From assembly GCA_036984305.1 (NCBI GenBank), contig BQWY01000001.1, forward strand, positions 248,001 to 312,000: a DNA stretch of 64,000 nt, given 5' to 3'. Position numbers and translations under genes: made by a program. A model generated the notes under the pieces. That model made no database searches. It saw only the letters and a program-made list of their open reading frames with translations, and was not told the DNA's origin. Shown here in pieces: positions 18,031 to 29,365 of the stretch. The number at the start of each line of letters is the position of its first letter. Position 1 is the stretch's first letter. This stretch comes from Nitrospira sp. (lineage in GTDB: Bacteria > Nitrospirota > Nitrospiria > Nitrospirales > Nitrospiraceae).

Positions 18031-19935
18031 ATGTCACAGGAATTTCACATTGTCGTGGTTGGTGCGGGGCATGCCGGATGCGAAGCCGCATTAGCGGCGG
18101 CGCGCATGGGGGCTCGGGTGCTGCTTCTCACCATGGACATTGAAAAGACGGCCCAAATGTCGTGCAATCCTGCTATTGGTGGCATTGCCAAAGGCCACCT
18201 CGTCAAGGAAATCGACGCGCTCGGCGGGGAGATGGCAAAAAACACCGATCGGGCGGGGATCCAGTTTCGGATGATTAATACCAGTAAAGGACCGGCCGTC
18301 CGTGCACTCCGTGCTCAATGCGATAAGAGTCTGTATCGGTACTATATGCGAGAAACTCTCGAGGGCTCGCCCAACTTGAGCATGTGTGCTGGGACAGTGG
18401 ATCGAATCGTCACGAAAGGTGGGCGAGTTTGTGCGATTGTCACGAATGCGGGCGATGAGATTCGCACTCAGGCCGTCGTCCTAACTTCGGGAACATTCCT
18501 TAAGGGAATTATACATATAGGGATGAACCATTTCCCCGCCGGTCGAGCGGGGGAATCAGCAGCGGAGCACCTCTCGGACTGCATGCGGGATTTCGGCTTT
18601 GAACTCGGCCGTCTCAAAACCGGGACACCTCCGCGCCTCGATCGCAGAACGATCGATTTCGACCGGATGATCGTCCAGCCAGGCGATGACCCTCCCCCTC
18701 CCTTCTCCTATCGCACGAGGTGCATCACCCAGAGCCAAGTCCCGTGCCATTTAACGCACACGAACGCAACGACGCATCAAATCATACAGGATAACTTGGA
18801 TCGGTCTCCCCTATATGCCGGAATTATCGACGCGGCCGGTCCTCGGTATTGCCCATCCATCGAGGATAAAGTTGTGCGGTTCGCCGATAAGTCACGACAC
18901 CAAATTTTTGTCGAGCCTGAGGGCCTGGAGAGCGATTCGTTCTATCCCAATGGTATTTCGACCAGTCTCCCCGTGGACGTTCAAGCATTGGTTCTGGCGA
19001 CAATTCCAGGACTTGAGCGCGTTCGCATGCTAAAGCCCGGCTATGCCATCGAGTACGATTATTTCCCGCCGCGCCAGCTTTATTCGTCGCTAGAAACCAA
19101 ATTGGTCGATGGCCTGTTTCATGCGGGACAGATTAACGGCACCTCGGGCTATGAGGAGGCTGCGGCGCAGGGACTTATGGCTGGTATCAATGCGGTACTT
19201 AAGCTGCGTGGCGAACCACCGCTTATCCTTGACCGTTCAGAGGCATACATCGGTGTGCTCATTGACGACCTTATTACGAAGGATACGATCGAACCGTATA
19301 GGATGTTTACATCTCGTGCAGAATACAGGCTCGTGCTGCGGCACGACAATGCAGATTTTCGGTTGATGGATCACAGTCGTCAGTTGGGATTGGTCGATGA
19401 CGAAACTTACGGGACACTTCAGTGGAAGCGAAATCGAGTGGCTGAAGGGGTTCGGAGGCTTGAAAATGAGCGAATTCCTTGGACGAGCGAACTCCGGCAA
19501 CGTCTCGATCAGGCAGGTATAAATGGTGTGTTGCCAACCCATACGCTGGCGCTTTTGCTTAAGCGACCTGGCATTACTTATGAGACCCTCTGGGAACTTC
19601 TTGGAGAGACGCAGCCAGATAGGGGCTATATTGCAGATGCAATTGAAATGTCGATAAAATATGAAGGATATATCACTCGACAGATGAAACAGGTCGAGCG
19701 TTTCAAGAAATTGGAACGGAAGATGGTTCCAGCCGGTATCGACTATACGTGTATACGCGGGCTATCTAGGGAAGTCGTTGAAAAATTAATAAAATTCAAG
19801 CCAGAATCAATAGGTCAGGCATCAAGGATTTCAGGAATCACCCCAGCTGCCATTGCCCTGCTGCTTGTTGCTATTGAGAAACATCGGCAAATTTCAGCGC
19901 AATACAATTCTTCCGTGATAAAGCAGAATGGTTAG
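18031..19935 (+). CDS. mnmG: tRNA uridine-34 modification enzyme MnmG (GidA)
   Basis: This FAD-dependent partner of MnmE forms the wobble-uridine modification complex. It is 634 residues from ATG 18031. The N-terminal dinucleotide-binding [27 protein letters not shown] with the catalytic Cys, GTFLKG, and GTPPRLD with [11 protein letters not shown] are all family signatures. The 3' end of the gene becomes noticeably more A/T-rich, a trend continuing into rsmG. Confidence 0.97.
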   Translation: MSQEFHIVVVGAGHAGCEAALAAARMGARVLLLTMDIEKTAQMSCNPAIGGIAKGHLVKEIDALGGEMAKNTDRAGIQFRMINTSKGPAVRALRAQCDKSLYRYYMRETLEGSPNLSMCAGTVDRIVTKGGRVCAIVTNAGDEIRTQAVVLTSGTFLKGIIHIGMNHFPAGRAGESAAEHLSDCMRDFGFELGRLKTGTPPRLDRRTIDFDRMIVQPGDDPPPPFSYRTRCITQSQVPCHLTHTNATTHQIIQDNLDRSPLYAGIIDAAGPRYCPSIEDKVVRFADKSRHQIFVEPEGLESDSFYPNGISTSLPVDVQALVLATIPGLERVRMLKPGYAIEYDYFPPRQLYSSLETKLVDGLFHAGQINGTSGYEEAAAQGLMAGINAVLKLRGEPPLILDRSEAYIGVLIDDLITKDTIEPYRMFTSRAEYRLVLRHDNADFRLMDHSRQLGLVDDETYGTLQWKRNRVAEGVRRLENERIPWTSELRQRLDQAGINGVLPTHTLALLLKRPGITYETLWELLGETQPDRGYIADAIEMSIKYEGYITRQMKQVERFKKLERKMVPAGIDYTCIRGLSREVVEKLIKFKPESIGQASRISGITPAAIALLLVAIEKHRQISAQYNSSVIKQNG

Positions 19936-20013
19936 TTCGTCTCACCGTATCCCCCATAATATTTTGCCTGCAACAGACATGAACTCTTGACCGGAACACG
20001 GTGGTTCGCGTAG

Positions 20014-20709
20014 ATGTTCCACGTGGAACATCACGGTGCCACGGTGGCGATGGACGTATCGAAGTATGTGAGGTCCATTGACATCAATTTATCGACGGCA
20101 CAGCTTGGCCTTATCTCCATTTACGTCGATGAGCTGGGAGGCTGGGGTCAAAAGATCAATCTAACGGCTATAACTGATCCTCTTGAGCTCTCGATCAAGC
20201 ACTTTCTCGACTCGTTATACGGTGCACGCCACCTCATTTTGGACGAAAAGCCAAATTTGTTGGATATCGGATCCGGGGCAGGTTTCCCAGGTATTCCGTT
20301 AAAAATTGTGCATCCGGAGATTGATCTTTATCTCATTGAGAAAAACAAGAAAAAGGTCTCATTTCTCTCGTATTTAATCGGGAAACTGAGATTGGAGCGG
20401 TGCCATATAATAGCAAAGTCAGCGAGTGAAGCATTGAATGATAGAACGCTTCGGGGGAAATTCAAAAATATTGTCGTAAGAGCGGTAGGTTTTAAGCAAA
20501 TCGCAACGGCCGTCTCAGATTTCATGCATCCAGATGGAAGAGCCATTATTTACGCAACGGAACAGACTGCCAATTATGAGATTTTCGAACCGATGACGGT
20601 ATCGGAAATGGTGGCGTACCATTTGCCGCAGGGATATGGACGTCGGACCTTAATCTTCGTAGACAAGGCGCGTGATTCCAGAATCAACCGTGTTCCACGT
20701 GGAACATGA
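20014..20709 (+). CDS. rsmG: 16S rRNA (guanine-527-N7) methyltransferase
   Basis: RsmG (GidB) methylates G527 in the 530 loop of 16S rRNA using SAM. The core shows LLDIGSGAGFPGIPLKI (SAM motif I) and LIEKNKKKVSFL. From ATG 20014 it has 231 residues, but the first codons are made of a parS palindrome and encode MFHVEHH. ATG 20050 (MDVSKYV) is a possible alternative start. The last codons and stop overlap a second parS palindrome. The gene is visibly richer in A and T than its neighbours. The order mnmE-mnmG-rsmG-parA-parB is widely conserved next to origins. Confidence 0.93.
   Translation: MFHVEHHGATVAMDVSKYVRSIDINLSTAQLGLISIYVDELGGWGQKINLTAITDPLELSIKHFLDSLYGARHLILDEKPNLLDIGSGAGFPGIPLKIVHPEIDLYLIEKNKKKVSFLSYLIGKLRLERCHIIAKSASEALNDRTLRGKFKNIVVRAVGFKQIATAVSDFMHPDGRAIIYATEQTANYEIFEPMTVSEMVAYHLPQGYGRRTLIFVDKARDSRINRVPRGT
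20015..20030. promoter_or_regulatory. parS centromere site 1
   Basis: TGTTCCACGTGGAACA is a perfect 16-base palindrome and matches the chromosomal parS consensus bound by ParB. It overlaps the rsmG start codon region and lies about 0.7 kb before parA. Confidence 0.93.
20691..20706. promoter_or_regulatory. parS centromere site 2
   Basis: This is a second identical copy of TGTTCCACGTGGAACA, covering the last sense codons of rsmG just before its TGA. The centre-to-centre distance from site 1 is 676 bases. It lies 29 bases upstream of the parA start, so ParB spreading from it could also affect parAB expression. Confidence 0.93.
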
Positions 20710-20735
20710 AGACCAGTCTGTCGTGATCCAATTTC

Positions 20736-21521
20736 ATGGCTAGGATAATTGCGGTTGCGAATCAGAAGGGCGGTGTTGGTAAGACGACCACATCAATCAA
20801 CATCGCTACCTCATTAGCAATTAATGGGAGCAAGACCCTTTTGGTTGATATTGACCCACAATCGAATGCGACCAGCGGAGTTGGCATTCAGGCGGATGAA
20901 TTGAGGGCATCTGTCTATCAATGTCTCATTCATGGGATTCCGGCAGATCAAGCAATTATCCAATCCAAAATCGATAACTTGAGCGTGTTACCTGCGACGG
21001 CTGATCTTGCAGGTGCGGAGGTGGAACTCATCCACGTCGACTCAAGAGAATCTGCTCTGAAAAGAGTATTGGACCCCATTGGAGATGACTATGGGTATGT
21101 CTTGCTGGACTGTCCACCGGCATTCGGACTGTTAACGATCAACGCCATGGTCTGTGCATCTTCGGTTCTCATTCCGATGCAGTGTGAATATTACGCCATG
21201 GAAGGCCTTGGGAGACTCATGGCAAGTATCGATAGAGTACGGATGACGCTCAATCCTGCTATTGAGCTCGAAGGTATCGTGCTCACGATGTTTGATTCGA
21301 GGAACACGTTGTCTCGTCAAGTGGCGGATGAAGTCAGGAGCCATTTTGGTGAAAAAGTGTTCAAATCAGTCGTGCCGAGGAATGTTACGCTTGCCGAAGC
21401 CCCAAGCTATGGACGTCCGGCCGTTCTTTATAATTCTGGTTCATCCGGAGCTCAAGCGTATTTGGAATTGGCAAAGGAGTTGACGCACCATGGAAAAGAA
21501 GGCTCTAGGGAGAGGTCTTGA
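20736..21521 (+). CDS. parA: Chromosome-partitioning ATPase ParA (Soj)
   Basis: This 261-residue Walker-type ATPase drives origin segregation by cycling on the nucleoid with ParB-parS. The deviant Walker A KGGVGKTTTSINIA, switch II LLDCPPAFG and DIDPQSNA are present. The lack of an N-terminal DNA-binding extension marks it as a chromosomal (type Ib-like) ParA. Its 3' end overlaps the parB start by 32 bases, indicating coupled translation. Confidence 0.96.
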   Translation: MARIIAVANQKGGVGKTTTSINIATSLAINGSKTLLVDIDPQSNATSGVGIQADELRASVYQCLIHGIPADQAIIQSKIDNLSVLPATADLAGAEVELIHVDSRESALKRVLDPIGDDYGYVLLDCPPAFGLLTINAMVCASSVLIPMQCEYYAMEGLGRLMASIDRVRMTLNPAIELEGIVLTMFDSRNTLSRQVADEVRSHFGEKVFKSVVPRNVTLAEAPSYGRPAVLYNSGSSGAQAYLELAKELTHHGKEGSRERS

Positions 21522-22356
21522 CGCATTACTTCCAGGGTCCGGGTCACCGTCACCACTGCCGAACGTTGTACGCGAGCGCAGTGCCGATGTGCTGGAGCTC
21601 GAACTGGATCATATTGTTCCGAACCGGTATCAGCCTCGTCACGACTTCCCTGAATCGGCGCTTGAGGAGCTTTCGGATTCGATTAAACTAAACGGGCTGC
21701 TTCAGCCAATCGTTGTTCGCAGGAAAGGTGATGGCCTTTACGAATTGATTGCTGGGGAGCGTCGTTGGCGGGCGGCGCAACGGGCTGGCCTTCACAGAAT
21801 CTCGGCACATATACGTAATTGTACCGATGACGAGGCGATTGTGCTCGCGCTGGTCGAAAACATTCAGCGCAACGATCTCAACCCAATCGACACTGCCCAC
21901 GCTTACCAGCGCATGATGGCCGAGTTTGGCATGGGACACGATCTGATTGCTCACCGAGTCGGACGCGAACGCTCGTCGATTGCCAACCAGTTGAGACTGC
22001 TCAATCTACCTGACTCAGTCCAACAGTTGGTGGCAGCCAACGTCCTCTCGATGGGACATGCCAAGGTGATCCTAGGCCTTCATGGAGAGGACGTGCAAAT
22101 ACGCGTGGCAAAGGAATCGGTCGTACGTCAATGGTCGGTCCGGGAGTTGGAGCGGCATCTGCAAGCGGAAAAACCGTCACGGAAAGCGAAGCGAGCGAAG
22201 GTCCACCATTCGCCGTATCAGGAGGTGGAGAGTCGACTACAGAAGCGTTGGGGAACGAAGGTGACAGTCGAGCGAAATGGTGCAGGGGGAAGGATCTCGT
22301 TGCATTTCTTCTCGCCCGAGGAACAAGAACGATTGCTTGAAATGCTTTTGTCCTAA
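21490..22356 (+). CDS. parB: Chromosome-partitioning protein ParB (Spo0J)
   Basis: This 288-residue CTPase clamp loads at parS and recruits ParA and SMC. The N-terminal MEKKALGRGLDALLP is the ParA-stimulating segment. GERRWRAA is the CTP-binding box, and ENIQRNDLNPID and the helix-turn-helix LIAHRVGRERSSIANQLRLL recognise parS. A C-terminal dimerisation part follows. Two parS copies lie just upstream. Confidence 0.96.
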   Translation: MEKKALGRGLDALLPGSGSPSPLPNVVRERSADVLELELDHIVPNRYQPRHDFPESALEELSDSIKLNGLLQPIVVRRKGDGLYELIAGERRWRAAQRAGLHRISAHIRNCTDDEAIVLALVENIQRNDLNPIDTAHAYQRMMAEFGMGHDLIAHRVGRERSSIANQLRLLNLPDSVQQLVAANVLSMGHAKVILGLHGEDVQIRVAKESVVRQWSVRELERHLQAEKPSRKAKRAKVHHSPYQEVESRLQKRWGTKVTVERNGAGGRISLHFFSPEEQERLLEMLLS

Positions 22357-22468
22357 GAACGGCGTCGCGGTAGGTGACGAATCAGCTGAGCGCTCGAGCA
22401 CATGGTCGTGTCTTTGCTTTTTCCTGGTGATCACGAAATGCTTTGTTATACTTCAACGGAGGTGAAGC

Positions 22469-22963
22469 ATGTGGAACAAAGAAAAAGGTGAACTGAAGCA
22501 TCCCACCCCGCAGTCCGACGAGGCGGGGGGCTCAAACGGGAAAGGGTCGGGAATCGACAATGCCGCCGAACTCGACGGCATCAATGCATTTGTCGGAAAG
22601 GGAGTTTCATTCAAGGGCGTGATCTCCTACCACGGCACTGTCCGGATCGATGGCACACTGGATGGCGAGATTCATACTGAGGGGACACTGCTCGTCGGCG
22701 AGGAGGCAGTGCTCAATGCAAAGGTCACGGCAGGGACCATCGTCTGCAAGGGGCAGATCACTGGTGATATTGTGGCGCGGGAAAAAATCACGCTTCGAGC
22801 GCCGGCCGTCATTAACGCCGGTCTCGAGACGCCGATGCTGTCGATGGAGGACGGTGTGGTGTTCAACGGCACGATCGAAATGTCACCAAAACCGAAATCG
22901 ACCGGTATCAAAGCGGCGGCACTCGACGTCACATCGGAAGCAATTCTGGGCGAACGCAAGTAA
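22469..22963 (+). CDS. Bactofilin-family cytoskeletal protein (copy 1)
   Basis: This 164-residue protein has a DUF583/bactofilin beta-helix core. Repeating strands such as GVSFKGVISYHGTVRIDG, GEIHTEGTLLVGE and AKVTAGTIVCKG run through about residues 40-135, between disordered Gly/Ser-rich and basic tails. Bactofilins polymerise without nucleotide and scaffold other proteins. The start follows GGAGGTGAAGC. It lies about 110 bases after parB and upstream of a second bactofilin gene. Confidence 0.93.
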   Translation: MWNKEKGELKHPTPQSDEAGGSNGKGSGIDNAAELDGINAFVGKGVSFKGVISYHGTVRIDGTLDGEIHTEGTLLVGEEAVLNAKVTAGTIVCKGQITGDIVAREKITLRAPAVINAGLETPMLSMEDGVVFNGTIEMSPKPKSTGIKAAALDVTSEAILGERK

Positions 22964-23023
22964 TAAGGCTGGGTGCCGAACGGCACCGTCGTATGAACCG
23001 TCTGACAGGAGGCTTTGAATATT

Positions 23024-23473
23024 ATGTGGTCACTCGCCGACAAGAAGGTACCGGGCGCAACAGCTGCGGACGACGAAAACTTTACCTTCCTCGGAAAGGG
23101 TGCCAACTTCAAAGGAATCGTGCATTTCGAGGGCACCGTCCGGATTGACGGCCGACTAGAAGGAGAGGTTCATACGACGGGGACGTTGGTCGTCGGAGAT
23201 ACGGCCGTGATTAAAGGGATTGTCACCGCGGGCACCCTGATGACAAGCGGAAAAATCAAGGGCACGGTGACGGCGAGCGAAAAAATTCAATTGCTCAAGA
23301 ATGGCATGCTCGTTGGAGATATCCGCACGGGAAATCTCTCGATTGAAGAGGGGGCCCACTTCCATGGAACCAGTGACATGGGCGACAAGTGGGTCGACGA
23401 CGAGATTGGACTCCCCGCGAACGTCCATGATTTAACTGTTCATCGTGGTAAAGCCCGCGCCGCAGAAGTATAA
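23024..23473 (+). CDS. Bactofilin-family cytoskeletal protein (copy 2)
   Basis: 149 residues from ATG 23024; AGGAGG at 23007 is 11 bases upstream, while a TTG at 23015 is too close. It has the same beta-helix repeat as its upstream neighbour, with closely matching strands (GANFKGIVHFEGTVRIDG, GEVHTTGTLVVGD). The tails differ: a short N-terminal tail and an acidic/basic C-terminal one. Tandem duplication is likely, and the two could co-polymerise. The mnmA start follows 11 bases after its stop. Confidence 0.92.
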   Translation: MWSLADKKVPGATAADDENFTFLGKGANFKGIVHFEGTVRIDGRLEGEVHTTGTLVVGDTAVIKGIVTAGTLMTSGKIKGTVTASEKIQLLKNGMLVGDIRTGNLSIEEGAHFHGTSDMGDKWVDDEIGLPANVHDLTVHRGKARAAEV

Positions 23474-23484
23474 TCCTGCCTAGT

Positions 23485-24564
23485 ATGCATCGTCGTCCAA
23501 CGGTCCTCCTCGGTATGAGCGGAGGAGTGGATAGCTCCGTTGCCGCATTGCTCCTTGTCAATCAGGGCTATGCAGTTCACGGTGTCACCCTCCAGGTCTG
23601 GGAACACGAAGATGAAGCCGTGGCCGCCTCCAAGCGATGGCAGGAACGTGGCTGTTGTAAGGTTGGCATCGCTCGCTTTGTGGCCCAACGTCTTGGGATC
23701 TCTCACGACGTGATCGATACACGCGAAAGCTTTAAGCGCCACGTCATCGACGATTTTGTGGGCGCCTATCTCGAAGGGACTACACCCAACCCCTGTGTGC
23801 GGTGTAATGAGCGAGTAAAGCTGAAGTCACTCATCGACATCGCCGACAAGCGGGGATTCGACTACGTCGCAACGGGTCATTATGCTCAAATTGTCCGTGA
23901 GCCTAAGGGGTTGGCGCTGCACTGCGCCGTCGATCATCGGAAAGATCAGAGCTATTTCCTGTATCGTATGGACCCGACCTGGCTGCCGAGAATTTTATTC
24001 CCCTTGGGTGAACGTCTAAAGGCGGACGTTTGGAAGGAGGCCGAGAAGCTGGACCTGCCGGCAGAAGAATTGAAAGAAAGTCAGGAGATCTGCTTTGTCA
24101 GTCACGGCGACTATCGTACATTTTTACTCCAGCAGGCCCCTGGAATCCAGAAGCCGGGAAAGATGATCGACCAGGAAGGCCGGATACTGGGAGACCACGC
24201 TGGTATCGCCTTCTACACACCAGGACAGCGACGTGGGCTGGGCGTGGCTACAGGGGAGCGGTTGTATGTCCAGCGACTCGAGGCACAGCGCAATCTCGTG
24301 GTCCTGGGAACAGAGCGTGATCTGTATTCGGATGAATGTGAAGTAGCCGACCTTAATCTACTTGATCCCGATCTAATGGGAAAGGTTGCAGGGGCCGACG
24401 TAAAGTATCGCTATGCGACGGCACCATCCTACGCCCAGTTGGCCCCGCACGGCGGCAATTTCCTCCGGGTCCGATTTGATCAACCCCAACGTGCACTCAC
24501 ACCCGGCCAGTCCGCAGTTTTCTATCAGGGCACGCGCGTGCTCGGCGGCGGTATCATCCGCTAA
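23485..24564 (+). CDS. mnmA: tRNA-specific 2-thiouridylase MnmA
   Basis: MnmA puts sulfur on position 2 of wobble uridine 34, completing the mnm5s2U modification begun by MnmE and MnmG. The 359-residue protein has the PP-loop GMSGGVDSSVAALLL, the first catalytic Cys in TPNPCVRCNE, the HYAQI and KDQSYFLY motifs, and the second catalytic Cys in SQEICFV. The C-terminal beta-barrel is complete. It is the last gene of the bactofilin group and is followed by a terminator. Confidence 0.95.
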   Translation: MHRRPTVLLGMSGGVDSSVAALLLVNQGYAVHGVTLQVWEHEDEAVAASKRWQERGCCKVGIARFVAQRLGISHDVIDTRESFKRHVIDDFVGAYLEGTTPNPCVRCNERVKLKSLIDIADKRGFDYVATGHYAQIVREPKGLALHCAVDHRKDQSYFLYRMDPTWLPRILFPLGERLKADVWKEAEKLDLPAEELKESQEICFVSHGDYRTFLLQQAPGIQKPGKMIDQEGRILGDHAGIAFYTPGQRRGLGVATGERLYVQRLEAQRNLVVLGTERDLYSDECEVADLNLLDPDLMGKVAGADVKYRYATAPSYAQLAPHGGNFLRVRFDQPQRALTPGQSAVFYQGTRVLGGGIIR

Positions 24565-24571
24565 GGGCCAT

Positions 24572-24608
24572 CCCTTGCGGTCAACGTCTCGACAACACAA
24601 GGGTTTTT
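24572..24608 (+). terminator. Intrinsic terminator after mnmA
   Basis: CCCTTG at 24572-24577 pairs with CAAGGG at 24598-24603, with a small GTC/GAC stem inside. A run of five T follows. It separates the mnmA unit from the ATP synthase operon. Confidence 0.6.
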
Positions 24609-24621
24609 CTCCCTCCCTCGC

Positions 24622-24651
24622 TTGACAGTCCGGCGCGCGAGATGCTACGCT
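24622..24651 (+). promoter_or_regulatory. Candidate sigma-70 promoter of the atp operon
   Basis: TTGACA at 24622-24627 is an exact -35 box. TACGCT at 24646-24651, after an 18-base spacer, is a weak -10. It lies about 80 bases before atpH, directly after the mnmA terminator. Confidence 0.5.
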
Positions 24652-24732
24652 GCGCCGCTTTTTGTCGGGCCTTCCCGCACGCAGTATCCCTGCGCGTCAT
24701 AGGTCTGTCGTTTTACACTCACAGGGTACACG

Positions 24733-25272
24733 GTGAAGAAGTCATCGGTTGCTCGCCGCTACGCAAAAGCTTTGCTCGAACTGCTTGATCCGGGTAGTGT
24801 GGGGCCGACACGTACCGCATTGACCGCATTGGGGACGGCTCTCACCGAGTCTACGCAATTACAGCACGTGCTGGCCTCACCCGCGTTTAGCCTTGACGAA
24901 AAAAGCGGTGTCCTTACCGCATTGGGACAACAGGCGGGTTGTCCGCGGGTCGGTCTGAACTTTCTCAGCCAATTGGTAAAGACCAATCGGGCGCTTTTTC
25001 TTCCCGAAATCGCTCAGGCGTTCGGCGAATTCGCCGACCGGTCCAAAGGAACGCAGCACGTCGAGATCCGCTCTGCAGCGCCGCTCGACTCCGTTATGCA
25101 GGAGAGTCTCAAGGCCAAATTGAAGTCATCGCTTAAACGAGAGGTCGACGTGGCGTTACGAGTCGATCCAACTTTGGTGGCAGGTATTCAGATACACATC
25201 GGCAGTACTGTGTATGACAGTTCGGTCCGGAATCGCTTGGATACGATGCAGTCGCTACTGATGCGCGAGTAG
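24733..25272 (+). CDS. atpH: ATP synthase F1 delta subunit
   Basis: This 179-residue subunit links the F1 catalytic head to the peripheral stalk. It has the OSCP/delta fold: an N-terminal helical domain beginning with a [13 protein letters not shown] motif and a C-terminal domain ending with the conserved [20 protein letters not shown]. It opens the atpHAGDC order. A GTG at 24733 is the likely start. Confidence 0.94.
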   Translation: MKKSSVARRYAKALLELLDPGSVGPTRTALTALGTALTESTQLQHVLASPAFSLDEKSGVLTALGQQAGCPRVGLNFLSQLVKTNRALFLPEIAQAFGEFADRSKGTQHVEIRSAAPLDSVMQESLKAKLKSSLKREVDVALRVDPTLVAGIQIHIGSTVYDSSVRNRLDTMQSLLMRE

Positions 25273-25291
25273 CCACGGCCAAGGAGCATGT

Positions 25292-26812
25292 ATGCAGATC
25301 AAGGCAGAAGAGATCAGTTCGATTATCAAAGAAAAAATTAAGAGCTTCGACAAGGCTGTCGACGTCAGTGAGCGGGGTTCGGTCATCCAGGTTGGAGACG
25401 GAATCGCCAAGGTCTACGGCCTGGATGGCGCGATGGCCGGCGAGATGTTGGAATTTCCCGGTGGGGTGTACGGCATTGCGCTGAACTTGGAGGAAGATAA
25501 TGTCGGCGCGGTGTTGATGGGCGACGACGTTGGTATCAAGGAGGGCGATCCGGTCAAACGAACGGGCCGAATCGCGGAGGTTCCGGTTGGGGAGGCTCTG
25601 GTTGGGCGCGTCGTCAATGCAATTGGGCAGCCAATCGACGGAAAGGGTCCAATCACCTCGGATCAGACCCGTCGAATCGAGGTAGTCGCCCCAGGCGTGA
25701 TCACCAGGCAGTCGGTCCGGGAGCCGCTTCAAACCGGGATCAAGGCCATCGACGCCATGATTCCAATCGGTCGTGGCCAACGCGAATTGATCATCGGCGA
25801 CCGGCAGACGGGAAAGACGGCCATCGCGGTCGACACCATCATCAATCAGAGGGGGCTTGGCGTCTACTGCATTTATGTGGCAATCGGGCAAAAGCGGTCG
25901 ACCGTCGCGCGAGTGGTCAAGACGTTGGAAGAAAACCACGCCATGGATTACAGCATGGTCGTATCCGCGACCGCGAGCGATGCGGCTCCCATGCAATTTC
26001 TTGCGCCTTTTGCCGGTGCGGCCATCGGAGAATACTTCCGCGACAATGGCAAACACGCCTTGATCGTCTACGACGATCTCTCGAAGCATGCTGTCGCATA
26101 CCGGCAGTTGTCGCTGCTCTTGCGGCGGCCCCCGGGCCGCGAGGCGTATCCAGGCGACGTATTCTATTTGCACTCCCGCTTACTGGAACGCGCCGCGAAG
26201 TTGAATGACAAGCTCGGCGGGGGAAGCTTGACAGCGTTGCCCATTATTGAGACTCAAGCCGGTGACGTGTCAGCGTACATTCCAACGAACGTCATTTCGA
26301 TCACGGACGGCCAGATCTATCTCGGGAGTGATCTGTTTTATTCGGGCATTCGTCCGGCCATCAACGTCGGATTATCCGTGTCCCGTGTCGGCGGATCGGC
26401 ACAGATTAAGACTATGAAGCAGGTGGCCGGCACGCTGCGCTTGGATTTGGCACAGTACAGAGAAATGGCCGCGTTTGCGCAGTTCGGCAGCGAGCTGGAC
26501 AAAGCGACCCAAAAACAACTGGCTCGGGGAGTCCGGATGGTCGAGTTGCTCAAACAGGGTCAATACAAGCCGATGCCGGTAGCCGATCAGGTCCTTTCCA
26601 TTTACGCCGGGGTCAATGGCTTCCTCGACGATGTCCCAGTGGACAAGGTCCAGCAATTCGAAGCGGACTTTCTTCATTATGTGGCGCAACACCATCCGGA
26701 GTTGAGGAAGGAAGTGACGACCATCGGTAAGATCGATGACAAGGTGGCGAGCCGCCTGAAGGACGTCATTACCAGCTTCAAGCAAAGGATGGGATACGGA
26801 GCCCAAGCCTAA
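25292..26812 (+). CDS. atpA: ATP synthase F1 alpha subunit
   Basis: This 506-residue non-catalytic nucleotide-binding subunit of F1 has the P-loop [28 protein letters not shown] and [17 protein letters not shown] (the alpha/beta signature with the Arg finger) are also present. It starts 19 bases after atpH in the same operon. Confidence 0.98.
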   Translation: MQIKAEEISSIIKEKIKSFDKAVDVSERGSVIQVGDGIAKVYGLDGAMAGEMLEFPGGVYGIALNLEEDNVGAVLMGDDVGIKEGDPVKRTGRIAEVPVGEALVGRVVNAIGQPIDGKGPITSDQTRRIEVVAPGVITRQSVREPLQTGIKAIDAMIPIGRGQRELIIGDRQTGKTAIAVDTIINQRGLGVYCIYVAIGQKRSTVARVVKTLEENHAMDYSMVVSATASDAAPMQFLAPFAGAAIGEYFRDNGKHALIVYDDLSKHAVAYRQLSLLLRRPPGREAYPGDVFYLHSRLLERAAKLNDKLGGGSLTALPIIETQAGDVSAYIPTNVISITDGQIYLGSDLFYSGIRPAINVGLSVSRVGGSAQIKTMKQVAGTLRLDLAQYREMAAFAQFGSELDKATQKQLARGVRMVELLKQGQYKPMPVADQVLSIYAGVNGFLDDVPVDKVQQFEADFLHYVAQHHPELRKEVTTIGKIDDKVASRLKDVITSFKQRMGYGAQA

Positions 26813-26890
26813 ACGGAGCCGCCGATCGCAGAGAAGCGCGGACCGTGAACGCTTTTCGCGCCGCCTCCACGGGATCGTGACCAGACACCT

Positions 26891-27769
26891 ATGCCAAGCT
26901 TACAAAGTCTGCGCCGAAAAATAGCCGCGTTTAAGAACACGCAAAAGATTACCAAAGCCATGAAGATGGTCGCGGCCGCCAAGCTGAAGCGGTCGCAGGA
27001 TCGGATTTTGGCCGCCCGCCCCTACGCACACAAAATGCGCGAGGTACTAGGCAATCTCAGCCTACGGGTCAATCGTGCCTCTCACCCGCTCCTTCAGAAG
27101 CGACAAGGCCGGCGAATCGAAGTGCTGGTGGTGACGAGTGATCGAGGGCTCTGCGGGGCATTCAATGGCAACATCGTTCGCAGGAGCGCGGAATTCATCC
27201 GCCAATCGGAAGCAAAAGGGCTTCACGTGGCCGTCAGTATCGTAGGCCGCAAGGGACGGGACTATTTCCGGCGACGAACATGGACGATTCGTCAGGAGTG
27301 GACGGGGGTCTTCGACAAGCTGAGCTTCGAGCATGCTATCGACATCGGCGGAGACCTGACCGACAATTTCATGAAGGGAACGTTTGACGAGCTGTATGTG
27401 GTCTACAACGAGTTCAAGTCGGCTATTCAACAACGCGTTATTGTTGAAAAGTTGTTTCCGATCGACACAGCGGTCGAATTTGGAGGAACCGAAGTCGAAG
27501 CTTCGACCGGCGGCAGCTACCTATACGAGCCGGACGAGACGGAGTTACTGAATACGCTCGTGCCTAAGCATTTTCAGGTGCAGGCGTTTCGCATTCTTCT
27601 GGAGTCGGCGGCTGCTGAACACGGCGCGCGAATGGCGGCAATGGACGGTGCGACACGGAATGCCGGACAGCTCATCAAGAAGACCACGCTGTATTACAAC
27701 AAGACCAGACAGGCGGCCATTACAAAAGAACTTATGGACATCGTCGGGGGGGCGGAGGCGCTCAAGTAG
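26891..27769 (+). CDS. atpG: ATP synthase F1 gamma subunit
   Basis: This 292-residue central rotor shaft has the N-terminal helix SLRRKIAAFKNTQKITKAMKMVAAAKL and the C-terminal helix MAAMDGATRNAGQLI-x-TLYYNKTRQAAITKELMDIV, which form the rotating coiled coil. SDRGLCGAFN is the family signature. About 80 bases separate it from atpA, with no terminator visible. Confidence 0.97.
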   Translation: MPSLQSLRRKIAAFKNTQKITKAMKMVAAAKLKRSQDRILAARPYAHKMREVLGNLSLRVNRASHPLLQKRQGRRIEVLVVTSDRGLCGAFNGNIVRRSAEFIRQSEAKGLHVAVSIVGRKGRDYFRRRTWTIRQEWTGVFDKLSFEHAIDIGGDLTDNFMKGTFDELYVVYNEFKSAIQQRVIVEKLFPIDTAVEFGGTEVEASTGGSYLYEPDETELLNTLVPKHFQVQAFRILLESAAAEHGARMAAMDGATRNAGQLIKKTTLYYNKTRQAAITKELMDIVGGAEALK

Positions 27770-27856
27770 TAGCGTCGGTGTTCGATGCGGTGGTATCGGA
27801 AGCTCCTTCGAAGTGACCGATACGCCGTTGAACACTCAACATCTTATAGAGGGTGA

Positions 27857-29302
<1,446 letters not shown>

Positions 29303-29365
29303 GGGGCAAGTGGGGAACGCGTTGAGCACCGCTTGTTCGTTCAGCAAGGGAGGCTGAAAGTACTT

